A DNA stretch of 64,000 nucleotides from Kalaharituber pfeilii (taxonomy: Eukaryota > Ascomycota > Pezizomycetes > Pezizales > Pezizaceae): NCBI GenBank assembly GCA_015179045.1, contig WHUZ01000104.1:1-64000 (forward strand), given 5' to 3'. The position numbers and the translations under genes are program-made. Position 1 is the first letter of the stretch. Each line of letters begins with the position of its first letter. The notes under the pieces were generated by a model that was given only the letters and a program-made list of their open reading frames with translations, was not told the DNA's origin and ran no database searches. Of the stretch, positions 1-12,609 are shown piece after piece.

Positions 1-2
1 CA

Positions 3-200
3 GCCAAATATCTCCGAAGGAGCCGCCATATACAGCACCGATTCCATTATCTGAGGGAGGAAGTCAACAATGGGGATCTCCGCATAGTTACGATACCGGG
101 GAAGGAGAACCCGGCCGACATCCTAACCAAAATCACCCCGATGTCGACAATCAAAGATTGGAAGAATTGTTGGATGGGATCAACTGGGAAGAATGGATGA
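3..200 (+). pseudogene. Copia-type retrotransposon pol, C-terminal RNase H end
   Basis: An open frame entering from the left edge encodes RHIQHRFHYLREEVNNG, then IPGKENPADILTK, and stops at 198-200. This is the conserved C-terminus of the RNase H domain of Ty1/Copia polyproteins (usual form: HI-x-RYHF-x-RE ... ADILTK). Only about 65 residues lie inside the window, so integrity upstream cannot be judged. A second, longer open frame on the same strand has no recognisable content. The Copia call rests on the ADILTK block and the HYLREEV block in the right order and spacing. Confidence 0.7.
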
Positions 201-540
201 GAAGTATCGGCTCGGATACCCATGAAGGTGCTGGCTGGTGGGATCAAATGCTCGAGTAAGGGAGGCTGTAGGAATCACGTTGTACTCTCGCTGTAGGGAT
301 TATTATGGTCTAAGCCCGAAACGGCCCCTTTATGGATAGAGGAGAAACAAGGGTCCCAAAACGGCCGGTTTATGGTAAAAGGAGCAGGATATAAGGGACG
401 AATTTCCTATGTGTTTATTGTTTTCGCCAGAGCAGAGCTAGAAATCGTGTACTTAGCAAGCTTTCATATACGCTGAATTTTACCTGTTGATTTATCACGC
501 AGACGCAACCATTCCTCCACACATAGCCTCGTAATTCTTA
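201..540 (+). other. Possible Copia 3' LTR or downstream sequence
   Basis: This stretch follows the pol stop and has no coding potential. It holds two similar segments (cgaaacggcccctttatgg near 318 and aaaacggccggtttatggt near 358) and an AT-rich patch (ggatataaggg, about 387). A TGT start near 270 would suit an LTR, but no CA end or second LTR copy is visible, so the boundaries are unresolved. Confidence 0.3.
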
Positions 541-866
541 AAAGTTCGGTGGTGGTGTTCTTGGACAAGGAAATGGAGGTTGACAAGGTGAGACTTAGCG
601 GGCGATGGCTGAAGTCGGTCCGGTATGAGCCGGAGAGGGGACGGGAGTAGGGGATTGTACCGGGCGCCACCCGCGATAGTGAAGAGTCCGCGGGTATCAC
701 ATGTAGTTAAGTCAGAACGGATAGTGGGGTTAGGATTGGTGTTTTTAGGCGGGAATGTTTCTGTTGTGGTTTTTTAACCTTCTTTTATTTATTTAGCATA
801 ACATCGCCATAGCCCTTAGGGCGGCATGCGATAAATGATATAAAAAAAAAAAAAAAAAAAAAAAAA
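541..866 (+). mobile_element. 5'-truncated ORF1-only half-LINE with tail-A
   Basis: It starts inside the ORF1-like domain (SSVVVFLDKEMEVDKVRLSG, then RWLKSVRYEPERGRE and stop), continues through a non-coding 3' region and ends in the tail-A block (TCGCCATAGCC, GGGCGGCATGCGA, TGATAT) and about 24 A. It is nearly identical to the opposite-strand copy at 26207-26813, so both are recent. No ORF2 lies between the ORF1 stop and the tail. I found no clear target-site duplication. Confidence 0.75.
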
Positions 867-1017
867 GTAAAATAGATATAAGTCCTCTATTAGGAATATA
901 AAAATGGTGCTGCAGGCAACCATGATAAGTACAGGTTCAGGCATTATAATGACCAGAAGTTACTATTCTGATAGATCCTAAGATTTCAAGACTGCTCTTC
1001 AGGGCTTTTCTAGAAGC

Positions 1018-1230
1018 TTTTCCAAGGCCATTCCAAGAGCTGTTCCAGAGGCTGTTCGAGCTCAAACAGCCTTCGAAACAGCCTCTGAAACAGCCTCCGG
1101 AACAACCTCCAAAACGGCCTCCGAAACGGCCTCCGAAGTAGCCTCCGGAACAACCTCCGGAACGACCTCCGGAACAGCCTCAGAACAGCCTCCGCAAAAG
1201 CTTCCGGAAAAGCCTCTGGAACAGGCTACA
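1018..1230. repeat. 12-bp tandem repeat (CCTCCGGAACAR type)
   Basis: Imperfect tandem repetition of a 12-bp unit close to cctccggaacag. Because 12 is a multiple of 3 and the unit lacks stops, the minus strand reads as a VPEA/SEAV tetrapeptide repeat. I treat it as a minisatellite; there is no sign of a gene around it. Confidence 0.75.
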
Positions 1231-2690
1231 GAAGAGCACTGCAATAGCAGTAAAAACAAGCAGTAGTGACCTACCTCCAGTGGCAGTACTCTCATCAGCA
1301 CTTTATCACAACTTCAAGATTTGTAGCTGATGCATGTAAAGCTCTCAAAACTGCATTCTCAATGATGTCAGTGCATGTTGATTTCATTATCTTTATTATT
1401 GTAGATATTGTTTTATTGATAAAAGCTTGCTTGGGCTATTAGTATACGAATACCTCAACGTAGGCAACAATGGCTGCTCTTTTCTGGGGGGTTATCTCAG
1501 CACCTATGAGAATATTGTTATGTTACTAAGAATGATACTTGAGTTTTTACCTCGACCTTTTTTGCCTACCGTCCTTGTATATACTACCTTGTTCTTGTAT
1601 TATGTGTTTATTCTGCAGCTGTATGATAGGCCCAAATTCGTTATCTCAGCTGTCCGGAAATTCGTTATGTCAGCTATCCGGATACTTCTGACATAATAAA
1701 ATTCGACAATCTACGAAATTGGACTAGTCTCATTGGTTATCCACTACGAACATATGTTAATTTACACCAAATGCTGCATAGCGCATAACATGCAATTATC
1801 CCCTGTCCGGATATTATTTTTTCTGCTAGTACAGGGGACGGCACAGGTCTTCAGATCCCATACTACACTCAAGGTGTATGTATGTAGTCTATAAAACCAA
1901 TAGGAATGTCTACATACCTCGCCTCTCACGCATATGCATAAGCCTGGCATGCGATCTGAAGACCTGCAACTGGGCAGGCTAGTCTACAGTCCCCTGTCGC
2001 AGACTGGCCTGCCCGGAGACGTCCCGTAACACACACACACACGCCAGCGGCTATATCGACGCTCGATGAACAGGCACTATTAGGGTATTCTGCCACCACG
2101 GGGGGAAAAGAAGACTGAAACAGTCAGCAGGCAAAATGCGGGAGAACATACTCACAGGATTGAAGTACTCAGAGTGTGTACAAATCCTAATACTTGCGTG
2201 TAGTTTCATTCGCAATCAAGTTTTCCCACCCTAAAAGTGCGTGAGAACTTCCAAGTTAACGCCTGAAAAACTCAAGAAGCAGGGTCATATGCGTGCGTAG
2301 CCTAGACGAAGGAAAGAGAAAAATATACCCGCTGAATCCGTTGTAAATATAGAAGGAGCGCATCCGGCGTGAGTCCTGAGTCGGTTTATCACGCCCTCAA
2401 CTCAGCTGCCGAGTGAGACGGCGGTGACAAATAGCAACCACAGTAGATTGAGTCGGCGGGAGCCCGAGTATACACGCATGCGGGAAAACCCAACACCCGC
2501 TCGATTCACACCGATGCGAACACTGGGAAATATCACAAGATGCGTCAAGACTAAATTCGTTAATCTATTTTGTACAAGGACGAGATTTCCAGAGCCATAT
2601 ATATATACAGATATGCATAACACGAAGTCGCTTTTATTTATCTTTTTTTTTTTTCTTTCGTTCACTTCTCCGGCATCACTCATTATTTAG
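1231..2690. other. Intergenic, no gene seen; degenerate inverted repeat and CA run
   Basis: No convincing coding sequence. About 1745-1835 resembles the small palindromic element at 21249-21330 (shared catagcgcataa, then tccgg/tccga, then ctagtac). An imperfect inverted repeat pairs acaggggac...caggtcttcagatc (about 1830-1858) with gatctgaagacctg...gtcccctgt (about 1952-1998). A short (CA)n run lies near 2030. Confidence 0.4.
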
Positions 2691-2708
2691 TATATAGCTC
2701 CCAACTCG

Positions 2709-3667
2709 TCAACCAACCCCACCCCCGTCCGGCTCTTTCTTCCTCTTCTCCGCTTCCTCCCTCTCCCTCTTCCTCCTTAAATACCTCTCCTTCGCGCTCT
2801 CCACCTCCTCTCCCGTCTTCCCCCTCTTGACCTGTCTCCCCACCATCTCCCTTCTCTTCTCCTCCCCCTCGCCCATCGCCCGCTTCCCCGACTCCTCAAG
2901 CTGCATCTCCAGCATCATTGTCTGCCGCGCGCGATTCCATCGCGCGGGAACGGTGTCCTCCACCACCCACTCCAGCATCACCTCCGCCAGAGTACGACCG
3001 GGAGCCGGAGGTAGACGATGCAGTACTCTGCTTGGGCGGCGCAGTAACATTGAGGCCGGTGGAGAGCAGCTGGCGCTTGTCGACGACCTGGCCTTCGTCG
3101 TTGACTTCAATGCCTGGTCTCAAAGGAATTTTGGGGGTGGAGGAGGTGGTGTCGGAGTCCGTTGTGGAGGCGACGGTAAGGTCAGAGGTGGCGTCGTGCT
3201 GGGCTTCTGTGCGGTTCAGAAGGTTGCGGTATAGCCCGGAGAGGCCATGGGAATTTTTGCATTCGGTTTCTGCGCCGGAGTGCACTTGAGCATTTTTCAC
3301 GCACGTTCCAGTGCCCTAGCGAGCAAAATTCCGAAAGAAAAAAAAGGTGAAAGAAATCAAACAGAAAAAAGTAAGTGTATTCAAACTTGAATTGAACGGC
3401 TGTATAAAGAGTTCCTGAACGATGGGAATGATTTTGAACCGTTTGAACACTCGAATTTGGAACGGAAGGCCCAACATTTAACCGTTCAGTCGTCGGGCGC
3501 CGCTCCGCGGCGTCTGCTACGTCCTGCGATTTTTTGACCTGTGTTGCGGACTTTATACTGTCATAGAGGCTATCGTAGGCGTATATTGTCGGGTCGACTC
3601 CCGATGCGGAAGTCTCGTGGGCAACGGACTGCGATGTGGAGATGGCATGAATGCGAGGTAGCTTCAC
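2709..3667 (-). pseudogene. NSRP1/DUF2040-like splicing-factor gene remnant
   Basis: Three blocks appear in family order on the minus strand. DPTIYAYDSLYDSIKSA (about 3540-3600) matches the N-terminal YxYDxxYDxxK motif of nuclear speckle splicing regulatory protein 1. GLSGLYRNLLNRTEAQHDA with VDKRQLLSTGLNV (about 3060-3250) matches the later part of fungal homologues. A charged block ending AKERYLRRKRE (about 2730-2970) matches the C-terminus. The conserved middle between blocks 1 and 2 is absent, replaced by unrelated Phe-rich sequence, and blocks 2 and 3 lie in different frames. I read this as a decayed gene. A frame-restoring intron near 2940-3010 is possible but would not restore the missing middle. 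Confidence 0.5.
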
Positions 3668-3699
3668 GAAACCCGGTGAGCTTTCAGTCCATTTCTTGG

Positions 3700-5440
3700 G
3701 GGCGGTGACAGCCAGCGAGAGTCGATCTTGGCAAGCTAACCCTAACCCTCTGCGTACTCAGATTTCGCTGAGCACCAGCTAGTCTCATGCGAACGGTATG
3801 CGTCTGGGCATGCGGCTACTTAAACTGTCGGATTTGAATTATGATCGAAACGCCCCCGACGTGGAGAAGTGTTCAAGGACATTGGATGACGTACCCACCT
3901 GAGCCGCTTCCTCCGGAGCCATTCGTGTCATGGCTGATGGGTGGGTTCGTGGGCGGGGAGCCATCGGAGGTGCAGACTCCAAAGATACGGAAGAAAGAAT
4001 TATATTCGCTCTCTCTGTTTCTTGGGAGCTGTCCTATCTACTGTATCTACATTCAACGGGCGAAATCTACATCCCTTTATACCTTCTTTTGACGAACAGT
4101 TTTCTACTCACTTTTCCTGCCCTCTGCCCTCTGCCCTCCGGTCCATTATCCACAACTGTCCATTTACGGACTGTTACCACAGGAGTACATTTTTGTCCTA
4201 GTTCACTCTTGGCTATTTCGGAGTTAATTATTGCCAACACAGACGAGCACGTAGTTCGTCAGGTCGAGGGTGTGGAGTAGCAAGGGTATCGAGACGATGC
4301 CATGGGAGCTGTTGGTTGCGTCGATAAAGTGAGCAACGGGATGCCGTATTTCGCAGTTGCGGGGGAGGCGGAGGTCACTCTCGCTAGTACCAATCGGGCA
4401 TGGTAAAGTGGTTATTGTGAGTTAGTCTGGTTGCACCAACCCTCCGACCGTCATAGAAACACAACTTTAAACCGTTGATTAGGTAATACATCTGCCAAGC
4501 CCCTAAGTACCTACTAGTAGCAACGCCTGGTTCGAGGCTAAGCTCTTCCCGGCTGCCCCGTCATTTTTCCGCTGGTATGGTGCCAGAAGTTAATAATCAA
4601 CATGAAATTTGCGACACGACCAACGCAATGCAAAACCTATCAGCAACCACAACCTGGTATGAACTAAGGTAGAAATATCAAAAATTTATACTATTTGAGA
4701 TGCTCTATCATTCTATCATATTTTCATGGCAAAATCTTTATTTGCTGGAAACTGAAAAGGTTCAAAGTTTTCTTACTCTCTTCGGAAATGTAGCAAATGT
4801 TACATGCCAAGCCCCATACAAATAGATTAGTTATCAAAGGGGTTCCTCCTCTCGCACCCGCCGGTGACACTTATATACAATGACTTTTGAAGGCCTCTGA
4901 ACCATATTGATGGGTATAGTTTCTCGTAGGCCTGCAATAGACTCTGGAAAAACTGGCAGCTGTAGACATAAAGCGAGCATGTAATGCGACCGTATAAAGT
5001 GACCGTGGCTGAAGGGTGCGCCATTGCTCACCAATTGCAAGCAGCAAAATGACACATATGGTGCTGCTTACTAATGCTGGCTGGGATTGTTACAACATGT
5101 TGATTATTAACTTCCGGTACCATACCGCTGGGTATGGTTACTTGACTCCCGGCATGAAGCTGAGCAGTGCAAAAGAAAACAAAAAAAAAACCAACTCGGT
5201 GAGAAGGTTGAGCTGTAATTGGGTAAAAGCCATAAAATGAAATCTGTAGCACAAATAAATTATCATGTACTTTTTGGGTAGTCAGGGTATCTAGTTACGA
5301 GACTACTTTTTGAGTAGTAATTGATGACGGGTGCCTTGTGCACAAATGTCGGGCCTAATGCCAAGCAGGTTGTCCAGGATCAAACCTCCGCAACCTGTAC
5401 GAGGGTTTATTAAGCTGTTCCTCCGCCAGCAGAACCTACA
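3700..5440. other. Intergenic with a 31-bp inverted repeat pair
   Basis: No gene recognised. A 31-bp inverted repeat (ggtatggtgccagaag... at 4574-4604; its near-exact reverse complement at 5096-5126, 2 mismatches) encloses about 490 bp and may mark a small TIR element; no target-site duplication was found. A short ctaaccctaaccct near 3738 is two telomere-like units, probably chance. Confidence 0.4.
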
Positions 5441-5458
5441 TTCGCAGAAAACTTCGAC

Positions 5459-8400
5459 ATGGATGAACAAGAACAGTGCAAGATGCTTAATCCGCTTGGA
5501 TCACAGCAATTGGATTCGGCGGAGGTTTCAATCAAGACCTCATCGCTGTGGCAAAGATCGCTTCAGATAGCCCAGAGAAAACTGTCCGAAAAACGTCTAC
5601 CCCCTCTCGAGTTCCATGACATTCCAACTCAATCAGCTAGTGAGATTATTCAACTGACCATAAGGGATTTACAAACCATCGTCCATACTATTCAGCATAA
5701 CGACAACGCTGTTGCTGTGGGGTGGTTGCAAGAAATTTTGCTCGTGTTCAAAAAGTATACAACCTTCGTGGATACTGCAGTACCTCTTTTACTTCTATAT
5801 TTGATGTTTTCGCACAATTTGGGGGTAATCGCGCTGGCTTGGGTGGCCGTCAGAGGTATATTACAGGTAAGTTGGATTATTATATATAGTTCATTCAGTG
5901 TCTAGAAAAAAGGGGGTGCTGACTACCGGCAGGTTGCTCTGAATTATTTGGAAGTGACGAAAAATATAGAAACAACTATGGCGGCTATTGTTCAAAAGGT
6001 AGCGCTATATGAGTTCTATGACAATATATATACAGACATATTGGCATTGGATCCGCTATCGTTGGATACGCTATCTTCCACTGCGCCAATGCACACCCCC
6101 CAACAAATTCTGGTATCCGCTTTGCTGGAGTTATACGCTTCCATCCTTATTTTCTCAGTGAAAGTACGCCAATGTTTTGATCCCTCTTTCACTAGTAAGA
6201 CACTACAATATACTGGTTGGAATTTACCTTCATATTTAGGGATCAGAAAATCAGGGAGTATATGGAGGACCTCTGCTGTTGAGTTCCAGCCGTTTATCGA
6301 TGAGATCTTTGAGAAGGAACGGCGCGTTCGGGAGTGTGCAGATATGGCTAAAATGGAAATAAGCATGAGTATGTTCTCCCGTTCATATTGAGATGAAGCA
6401 GCTCTATGACAACATAAGGGGTAGCTAAATGAACATATAGAGATTATAAGCACCAAGGCGGAGAATTTGAAATCGATAAAGGAAAGGAATTTAAAAGCAA
6501 AAGGTTCGGCTCACCAATTATTTTATTGTTTTTATTATTTGCATAGCCCCTGTGAGCTTCGACAAGTATGCATACTATTTAACATAAAGCGGGTATATCT
6601 AACTGCTACCTATAGAAAAGAAAGTGCAAAGGCTTCTACGAATGCTATCTCCACTCGAGGCTTGGAAACGGCATCAGGAGGTGTTGCCAAGTCGAGTCGA
6701 TGGAACAGGAACTTGGCTACTAGAGCATGAACATTTTCGCCTCTGGTGTGATCCTACCAATAGTCCAGGTGACCGTATCCTGTGCTGTTTTGGGGGCGTA
6801 GGTACTGGTAAAACAGTGTTAAGGTACCTTCTTATACACCCTGGAGAGGCTTTGATGGCTTTGCTAACGTCCCACCTATGCATAGTTGTATTGTGATCGA
6901 ACATCTCCTTCATGAATTCCCAGAGCGAGATAAAGTAGGGATCGCATGGTTATATGGGGACTACCGAGACCAAGGGAACCAAACACTAAATAACATTCTT
7001 GGTAGCTTTCTCAAGCAACTTTTAACCGCTGCATCACAAGTCCCAGATACAATAACGAGGACCCTCGAATCCGTCCAAAAGCAGGAAAAGAGGGTGGATA
7101 ATTCTGATGTTATACAAATACTCAGGCTCACATTACCCCTGTTCGACAGCATATTTGTCTGTATAGACGCTGCAGATGAGTTAGAGCCCCAGACACGGAT
7201 CAGTCTCCTGAAAGTGATTCGAAGCGAATTTAGCACTGCACGGATATTTCTCACCGGAAGACCGCACGTACGATCAGGAATCGATAAATGCCTTGAAATG
7301 GAACGCCGGAATGACATCGAAATTATGGCTGACCGGGGTGATATCGAAAAATGTCTTGTCCATCACCTTGCATTAGATACACATCCTGATGCCATGAATG
7401 AGCAACTAAAAAATGAAATTTTGAGCATCATTCTTGATCAATCTCAGGGAACGTAAGTGGTAAATTCCTCTCCTCTGTAAAGACATACATTGATTAATTG
7501 ATTTTAGATTCCTATTTCCTGCTTTGCATATTCGCACGTTACTTGAGCAGCGTACAATAGCAAAGAGGCGGAAGGCGCTGAAGAAATTGCCCCTGAGTCA
7601 GAATAACGTTATAGCATGTATGATTGATAGAGTTACGAACTTGCAGTCGTGCAGTTCTAAGTTGGGCATGCAAGTACTAATGTGGCTACATCTCGCCTAT
7701 CGGTCATTGAAGTTGGATGAACTCCGGCATGCTCTTGCGGTTCAGCAAGGCGATCTCGATCTAGATAAAGATAATATTCCCTCAACGGAAACTTTGACAG
7801 AGTGCTGCCTTGGCCTCGTCGTCATCGACGAGAAATCGACCGTTCGGTTCGTGCATCATTTATTGGATGAATATCTCAAGCAACATAGCAAGGCTTATTT
7901 CCCTAATGGCCACAGCGCTGCGGCAGAGACTTCTTTGACGTACCTTAACTTTATGGAATTAGCTTCCCCTTGCCCCACAAACCGTGAACTTAAGCAAAGG
8001 AAGTCAGCCTTTGCCTTCTTAGAGTACGCAGCCTGTCATTGGGGCCACCATATACGACAGCAGTCCAATGACGCAGCGGCTGAGCTCTCCAGGAAATTAC
8101 TACGACCGAATAACAGGCAGCCTCATAGTGCTTTGGGAGCCTTGTATATGTCTTTATTGCCTGACTCATATCCGGAGTGGTCTTATTCTTCACCAGGGAG
8201 ATTTACGGGAATACATGCGGCCGCTTATTTCGGACTGGAAACAGACATGGCTACATTGGGAAATGAGTACGCGGGTTGGGATTCAAAGGACGGGCACGGT
8301 CGAACACCACTGTCATACGCGGCTATGGAAGGACATGAGGCCTTGGTGCGGCTGCTGGTTGACAGAGAGAATGTGGACGTTGATTCGAAGGATCATGATC

Positions 8401-9908
8401 GCCGGACACCGTTGTCATGGGCAGCTATACGTGGGCACGAGGTTATTATGCGGCTGCTGGTTGAGCGGGGAGACGTGAGCGCTGACTCGAAGGATAATAA
8501 GAGCCGGACAGCATTGTCATGGGCAGCTGAATATGGGCGGAAAGCTGTTGTGCAGTTGCTTGTTAACCGTGATGATGTGAATGCGAACTCGACAGATAAA
8601 GAAGGCCGGACACCATTGTCATGGGCAGCTGGGAATGGGCAGGAGGCCATTGTGCAGTTGCTTGTTAACCGTGACGATGTGACTGCTGACTCGAAGGATA
8701 ATAACGGCCAGACACCATTCTCGTGGGCAGCTGGGAATGGGCGGGAGGCCATTGTGCAGTTGCTTCTTAACCGTGACGATGTCAATGCTGACTCGACGGA
8801 TAATTACGGCCGGACACCATTGTCAAGGGCAGCTGGGAATGGGCGGGAGGCCATTGTGCAGTTGCTTGTTAACCGCGACGATGTCAATGCTGACTCGAAG
8901 GATAAAAATGGCCGGACACCATTATCGTGGGCAGCTGAGAATTGGAGGGAGGCCATTGCGCAGTTGCTTGTTAACCGTGACGATGTCAATGCTGACTCGA
9001 AGGATCACTATGGCCGGACACCATTGTCGTGGGCAGCTGAGAATGGGCGGGAGGCCATTGTACAGTTGCTTGTTAACCGTGACGATGTCAATGCTGACTC
9101 GAAGGATAATAATGGCCGGACACCATTGTGGTGGGCAGCTCTATATGGGCCGGAGGCCATTGTGCAGTTGCTTATTAACCGTGACGATGTCAATGCTGAC
9201 TCGAAGGATAACTATGGCCGGACACCATTGTTATGGGCAGCTCAATATCGGCGGGAGGCCATTGTACAGTTGCTTGTTAACCGTGACGATGTCAATGCTA
9301 ACTGGAAAGAAGACAATGGCCGGACACTATTGTCGTTGGCAGCTATGAATGGATGGGAGGCCATTGTGCAGTTGCTTGTTAACCGCGACGATGTCAATGC
9401 TGACTCGAAGGATAACAATGGCCGGACACCATTATCGTGGGCAGCTGAGAATTGGAGGGAGGCCATTGCGCAGTTGCTTGTTAACCGTGACGATGTCAAT
9501 GCTGACTCGAAAGATGACAATGGCCGAACACCATTGTCGTGGGCAGCTGGGAATGGGCGGGAGGCCATTGTGCGGTTGCTTGTTAACCGTGACGATGTCA
9601 ATGCTGACTCGAAGGATAACAATGGCCGGACACCATTGTCGTGGGCAGCTGCGACTAGGCGGGAGGCCATTGTGCGGTTGCTTGTTAACCGTGACGATGT
9701 GAATGCGGACTCGACAGATAAGGAAGGCCGGACACCATTGTCGTGGGCAGCAGCTGAGAATTGGCGGGAGGCCATTGTGCAGTTGCTTGTTAACCGCGAC
9801 GATGTGAATGCTGACTCGAAAGATAACAGGGCCAGACACCATTATCATGGGCAGCTGAGAATGGGCGGGAGGCCATTGTGCAGTTGCTTGTTAACCGCGA
9901 CGATGTGA
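5459..9908 (+). CDS. NLR (STAND) protein: DUF7708-like, NACHT, ankyrin repeats
   Basis: Predicted cytosolic STAND receptor of the kind linked to fungal non-self recognition (family knowledge). The N-terminal region ([13 protein letters not shown] ... [20 protein letters not shown] ... [16 protein letters not shown]) matches the DUF7708 pattern at the head of many fungal NLRs. A P-loop [13 protein letters not shown] follows, then the NACHT body ([16 protein letters not shown], Walker-B-like; [11 protein letters not shown]), a winged-helix-like region and ankyrin repeats. Introns visible: 5867-5932, 6369-6440, 6824-6885 (joins GKTVL to SCIVIEHLL) and 7455-7507 (joins SQGT to FLFPAL). One more before 6616 is unresolved because the 6480-6615 frame does not join cleanly. 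Start chosen at 5459, the first ATG of the domain frame. The frame stops at 9908 after a 1-nt loss near 9829, although the ankyrin array runs on to about 10990. Confidence 0.8.
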
Positions 9909-10990
9909 ATGCTGACTCGAAAGATAACAGGGGCCAGACACCATTATCATGGGCAGCTGAGAATGGGCGGGAGGCCATTGTGCAGTTGCTTGTTAACCGC
10001 GACGATGTGAATGCTGACTCGAAAGATAACAGGGCCAGACACCATTATCATGGGCAGCTGAGAATGGGCGGGAGGCCATTGTGCAGTTGCTTGTTAACCG
10101 CGACGATGTCAATGCTGACTCGAAGGATAACAATGGCCGGACACCATTGTCGTGGGCAGCTGGGAATGGGCGGGAGGCCATTGTGCAGTTGCTTGTTAAC
10201 CGCGACGATGTCAATGCTGACTCGAAGGATAACAATGGCCGGACACCATTGTCATGGGCAGCTCAATATGGGCGGGAGGCCATTGTGCAGTTGCTTGTTA
10301 ACCGTACGATGTCAATGCTGACTCGAAGGATAATAATGACCGGACGCCATTATCGTGGGCAGCTGAGAATGGGGAGGAGGCCATTGTTCAGTTGCTTGTT
10401 AACCGTGACGATGTCAATGCTGACTCGGCGGATAATAATGGCCGGACACCATTGTCGTGGGCAGCTCGATTTGGGGAGGCCATTGTGCAGTTGCTTGTTA
10501 ACCGCGACGATGTGAATGCTGACTCGAAAGATAACACAGGCCGGACACCATTGTCGTGGGCAGCTGAGGATTGGCGGGAGGCCAGTACTGCGAAGTTGCT
10601 TGTTAACCGTGACGATGTCAATGCTGACTCGGCGGATAATAATGGCCGGACACCATTATCGTGGGCAGCTGGAAGGGGCGGGAGGCCATTGTGCAGTTGC
10701 TTGTTAACCGCGACGATGTCAATGCTGACTCGAAGGATAACGATGGCCGGACGCCATTATCGTGGGCAGCAGCTGAGAATTGGAGGGAGTCCATTGTGCA
10801 GTTGCTTGTTAACCGTGACGATGTCAATGCTGACTCGAAGGATAACTATGGCCGGACACCATTATCGTGGGCAGCTGGGCAAGGGCGCTGGGGCATTATG
10901 CAGTTGCTTGTTAACCGCAATGATGTTGATATCAATTCGAAGGATAATCAAGGTCGGACACCATTATCGTGGGCATCGAACTACAATGGT
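8250..10990 (+). repeat. Ankyrin-coding tandem array, about 102-bp unit
   Basis: About 26-27 copies of a unit of about 102 bp (34 codons), usual form [20 protein letters not shown] then [14 protein letters not shown]. Units after about 8560 are nearly identical at nucleotide level, including synonymous sites, which points to recent unequal exchange or gene conversion. The ankyrin frame slips by one nucleotide four times (about 9829, 10029, 10306, 10672) and ends at 11006-11008. Two slips are GGGG to GGG in the same sequence context. One is a lost G in aaccgtgacgatg, so not all are homopolymer events. Confidence 0.9.
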
Positions 10991-11009
10991 CACCAGTCGG
11001 AGGTCTGAG

Positions 11010-12600
11010 GGATTACGAAGAGAAGTGGAAGGAGAGCGTTATTCAGCTATTAAAGGAGCGTGGCGGTACTTTCTAGTCAATTTTACGTTCATTTTTGCAT
11101 GGTTTTAGGATTACTACTATGTTGCTTTACTTAGTGGAAAAGGAAACAAGATTGTTGGTTTTCTAATTTTTATATGTTTCTTAACCAATGACTTGACGCT
11201 ACGTTAGGCAAGGGTACTGTATTGCGGGTGCATCTCTGATTTCGTTTCGCATTCAGGAGCCGGAAATATGTGACGGTGGAGACAGAGACCAAATGTTCTT
11301 ATTTCGAGATGTTCAGAATCTACACTATTTGATCTGTTTGGCCAGATATGCCATGTTACCGCATGTGCACTAGTCGATCTTCTGTTGGCGCTGCATAGGA
11401 TAGCACTGCAATTTGTCACAGGCATTTTGGCAATGAGCGATATGAAATTGTGCTTACGGGATGCATCCCTTCCAAGCTTGCATACCTCTCGCACGAGTAG
11501 CCTCCGCATCTGAATTACTTCCTTAGTATTGCTGCTCTCATCCTGCTTGGTTTCGCCTTTTCGTAACTGCCCTTACCAATCGTTGGAATTCTTGAGCTGC
11601 CGAACGATGACTCCTGCCGCCGACGACTTGCACACATAACGGAATTTGCATGCCTTATTCTCCATCTTCTTTCTTTCTTTTGTAGCTTGCCACTTTCATC
11701 TTTTTTCTTTTTCTTATATCAGTAATCGCATTGCCACTTTCATCGACCTTGCGACTGCTGTTTGTTCATGCTCCTATCCTGTACTTCCTGTGCACTGGAA
11801 TCTGTTGATCAAGGCACTTGATAGTTGGGAAGGTATTGCTTGCCTGTATGAAGTCAAGCGGGCGGCCAGTCAGAGTCTTTCTCTTGGTCCTGATCAAGTT
11901 GGGAGTTGTGCTGCAGACGATACAACATGGTTATCAATTAAATAATCTCCCGTTGGTGGCCGTGTTAGCGTAGGCAGGAAGGGAATAAGCCAGCACTGGT
12001 TCCTGTTATTATTGGCATACACTGCTATATACTATGTGAGGAAGTTAGGATTTTGCATATATGTATATCTTGTAGTACTCAACTGCCCCGACTATTTGTC
12101 AATGCTGCAATCTATTCAAAAAACATTTCCCTATGCATGTATTACAATTATATAGCTTTACAAAGTCTCTGTGCATCTTTCTCATCAAATAATAGCTCAA
12201 CACTGCTATCAATCTAAGTAAGCGAAAATGTATTTTTTGACATGGTAGTAACTCTGTACTGATAAGTCCAATGATCACAAAAACTTGGTATACTTACTTA
12301 GCATAAGCAGTGGAGGATATATTGAGATGCAAAAGCCTCAGGTAATCTCATTCACATATGGTGACTCAAAAGTATACGCTAGAATAGGGTTGCATATATT
12401 CCAGTATATGTCACCCCTCAGATGCGACAAGCTGGGAAAAGAAAGTGCAGAAAATAATTTACTATGTTCTCCCATGCTCTGGCTTTAATTTGAGGCTACT
12501 TGAGTGTCATTTGCATTCACAGCAGCTCTGTATGTAAGGTAATGGACTTGATCGGTTTCCCGGTGATGATCGGTTTCTAGGTGAAGCACTCTAAGCCCAA
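11010..12600. other. Intergenic, nothing recognised
   Basis: AT-rich sequence after the NLR array with only short frames and no motif. The first 100 bp or so are probably the NLR 3' UTR. No tail-A or tail-B element is visible. Confidence 0.5.
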
Positions 12601-12609
12601 ATGAGAGGA

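Noticed and set aside
1..259. Long open plus-strand frame ending at 259
   Set aside because: The overlapping Copia RNase H frame explains the sequence; the long frame has no recognisable content.
3737..3752. Interstitial telomere repeat ctaaccctaaccct
   Set aside because: Only two units; expected by chance or from an old repair event.
8393..10827. Long antisense frames across the ankyrin array ([15 protein letters not shown] type)
   Set aside because: The 102-bp unit lacks stops in several frames, so every frame stays open. No motif and no start context.
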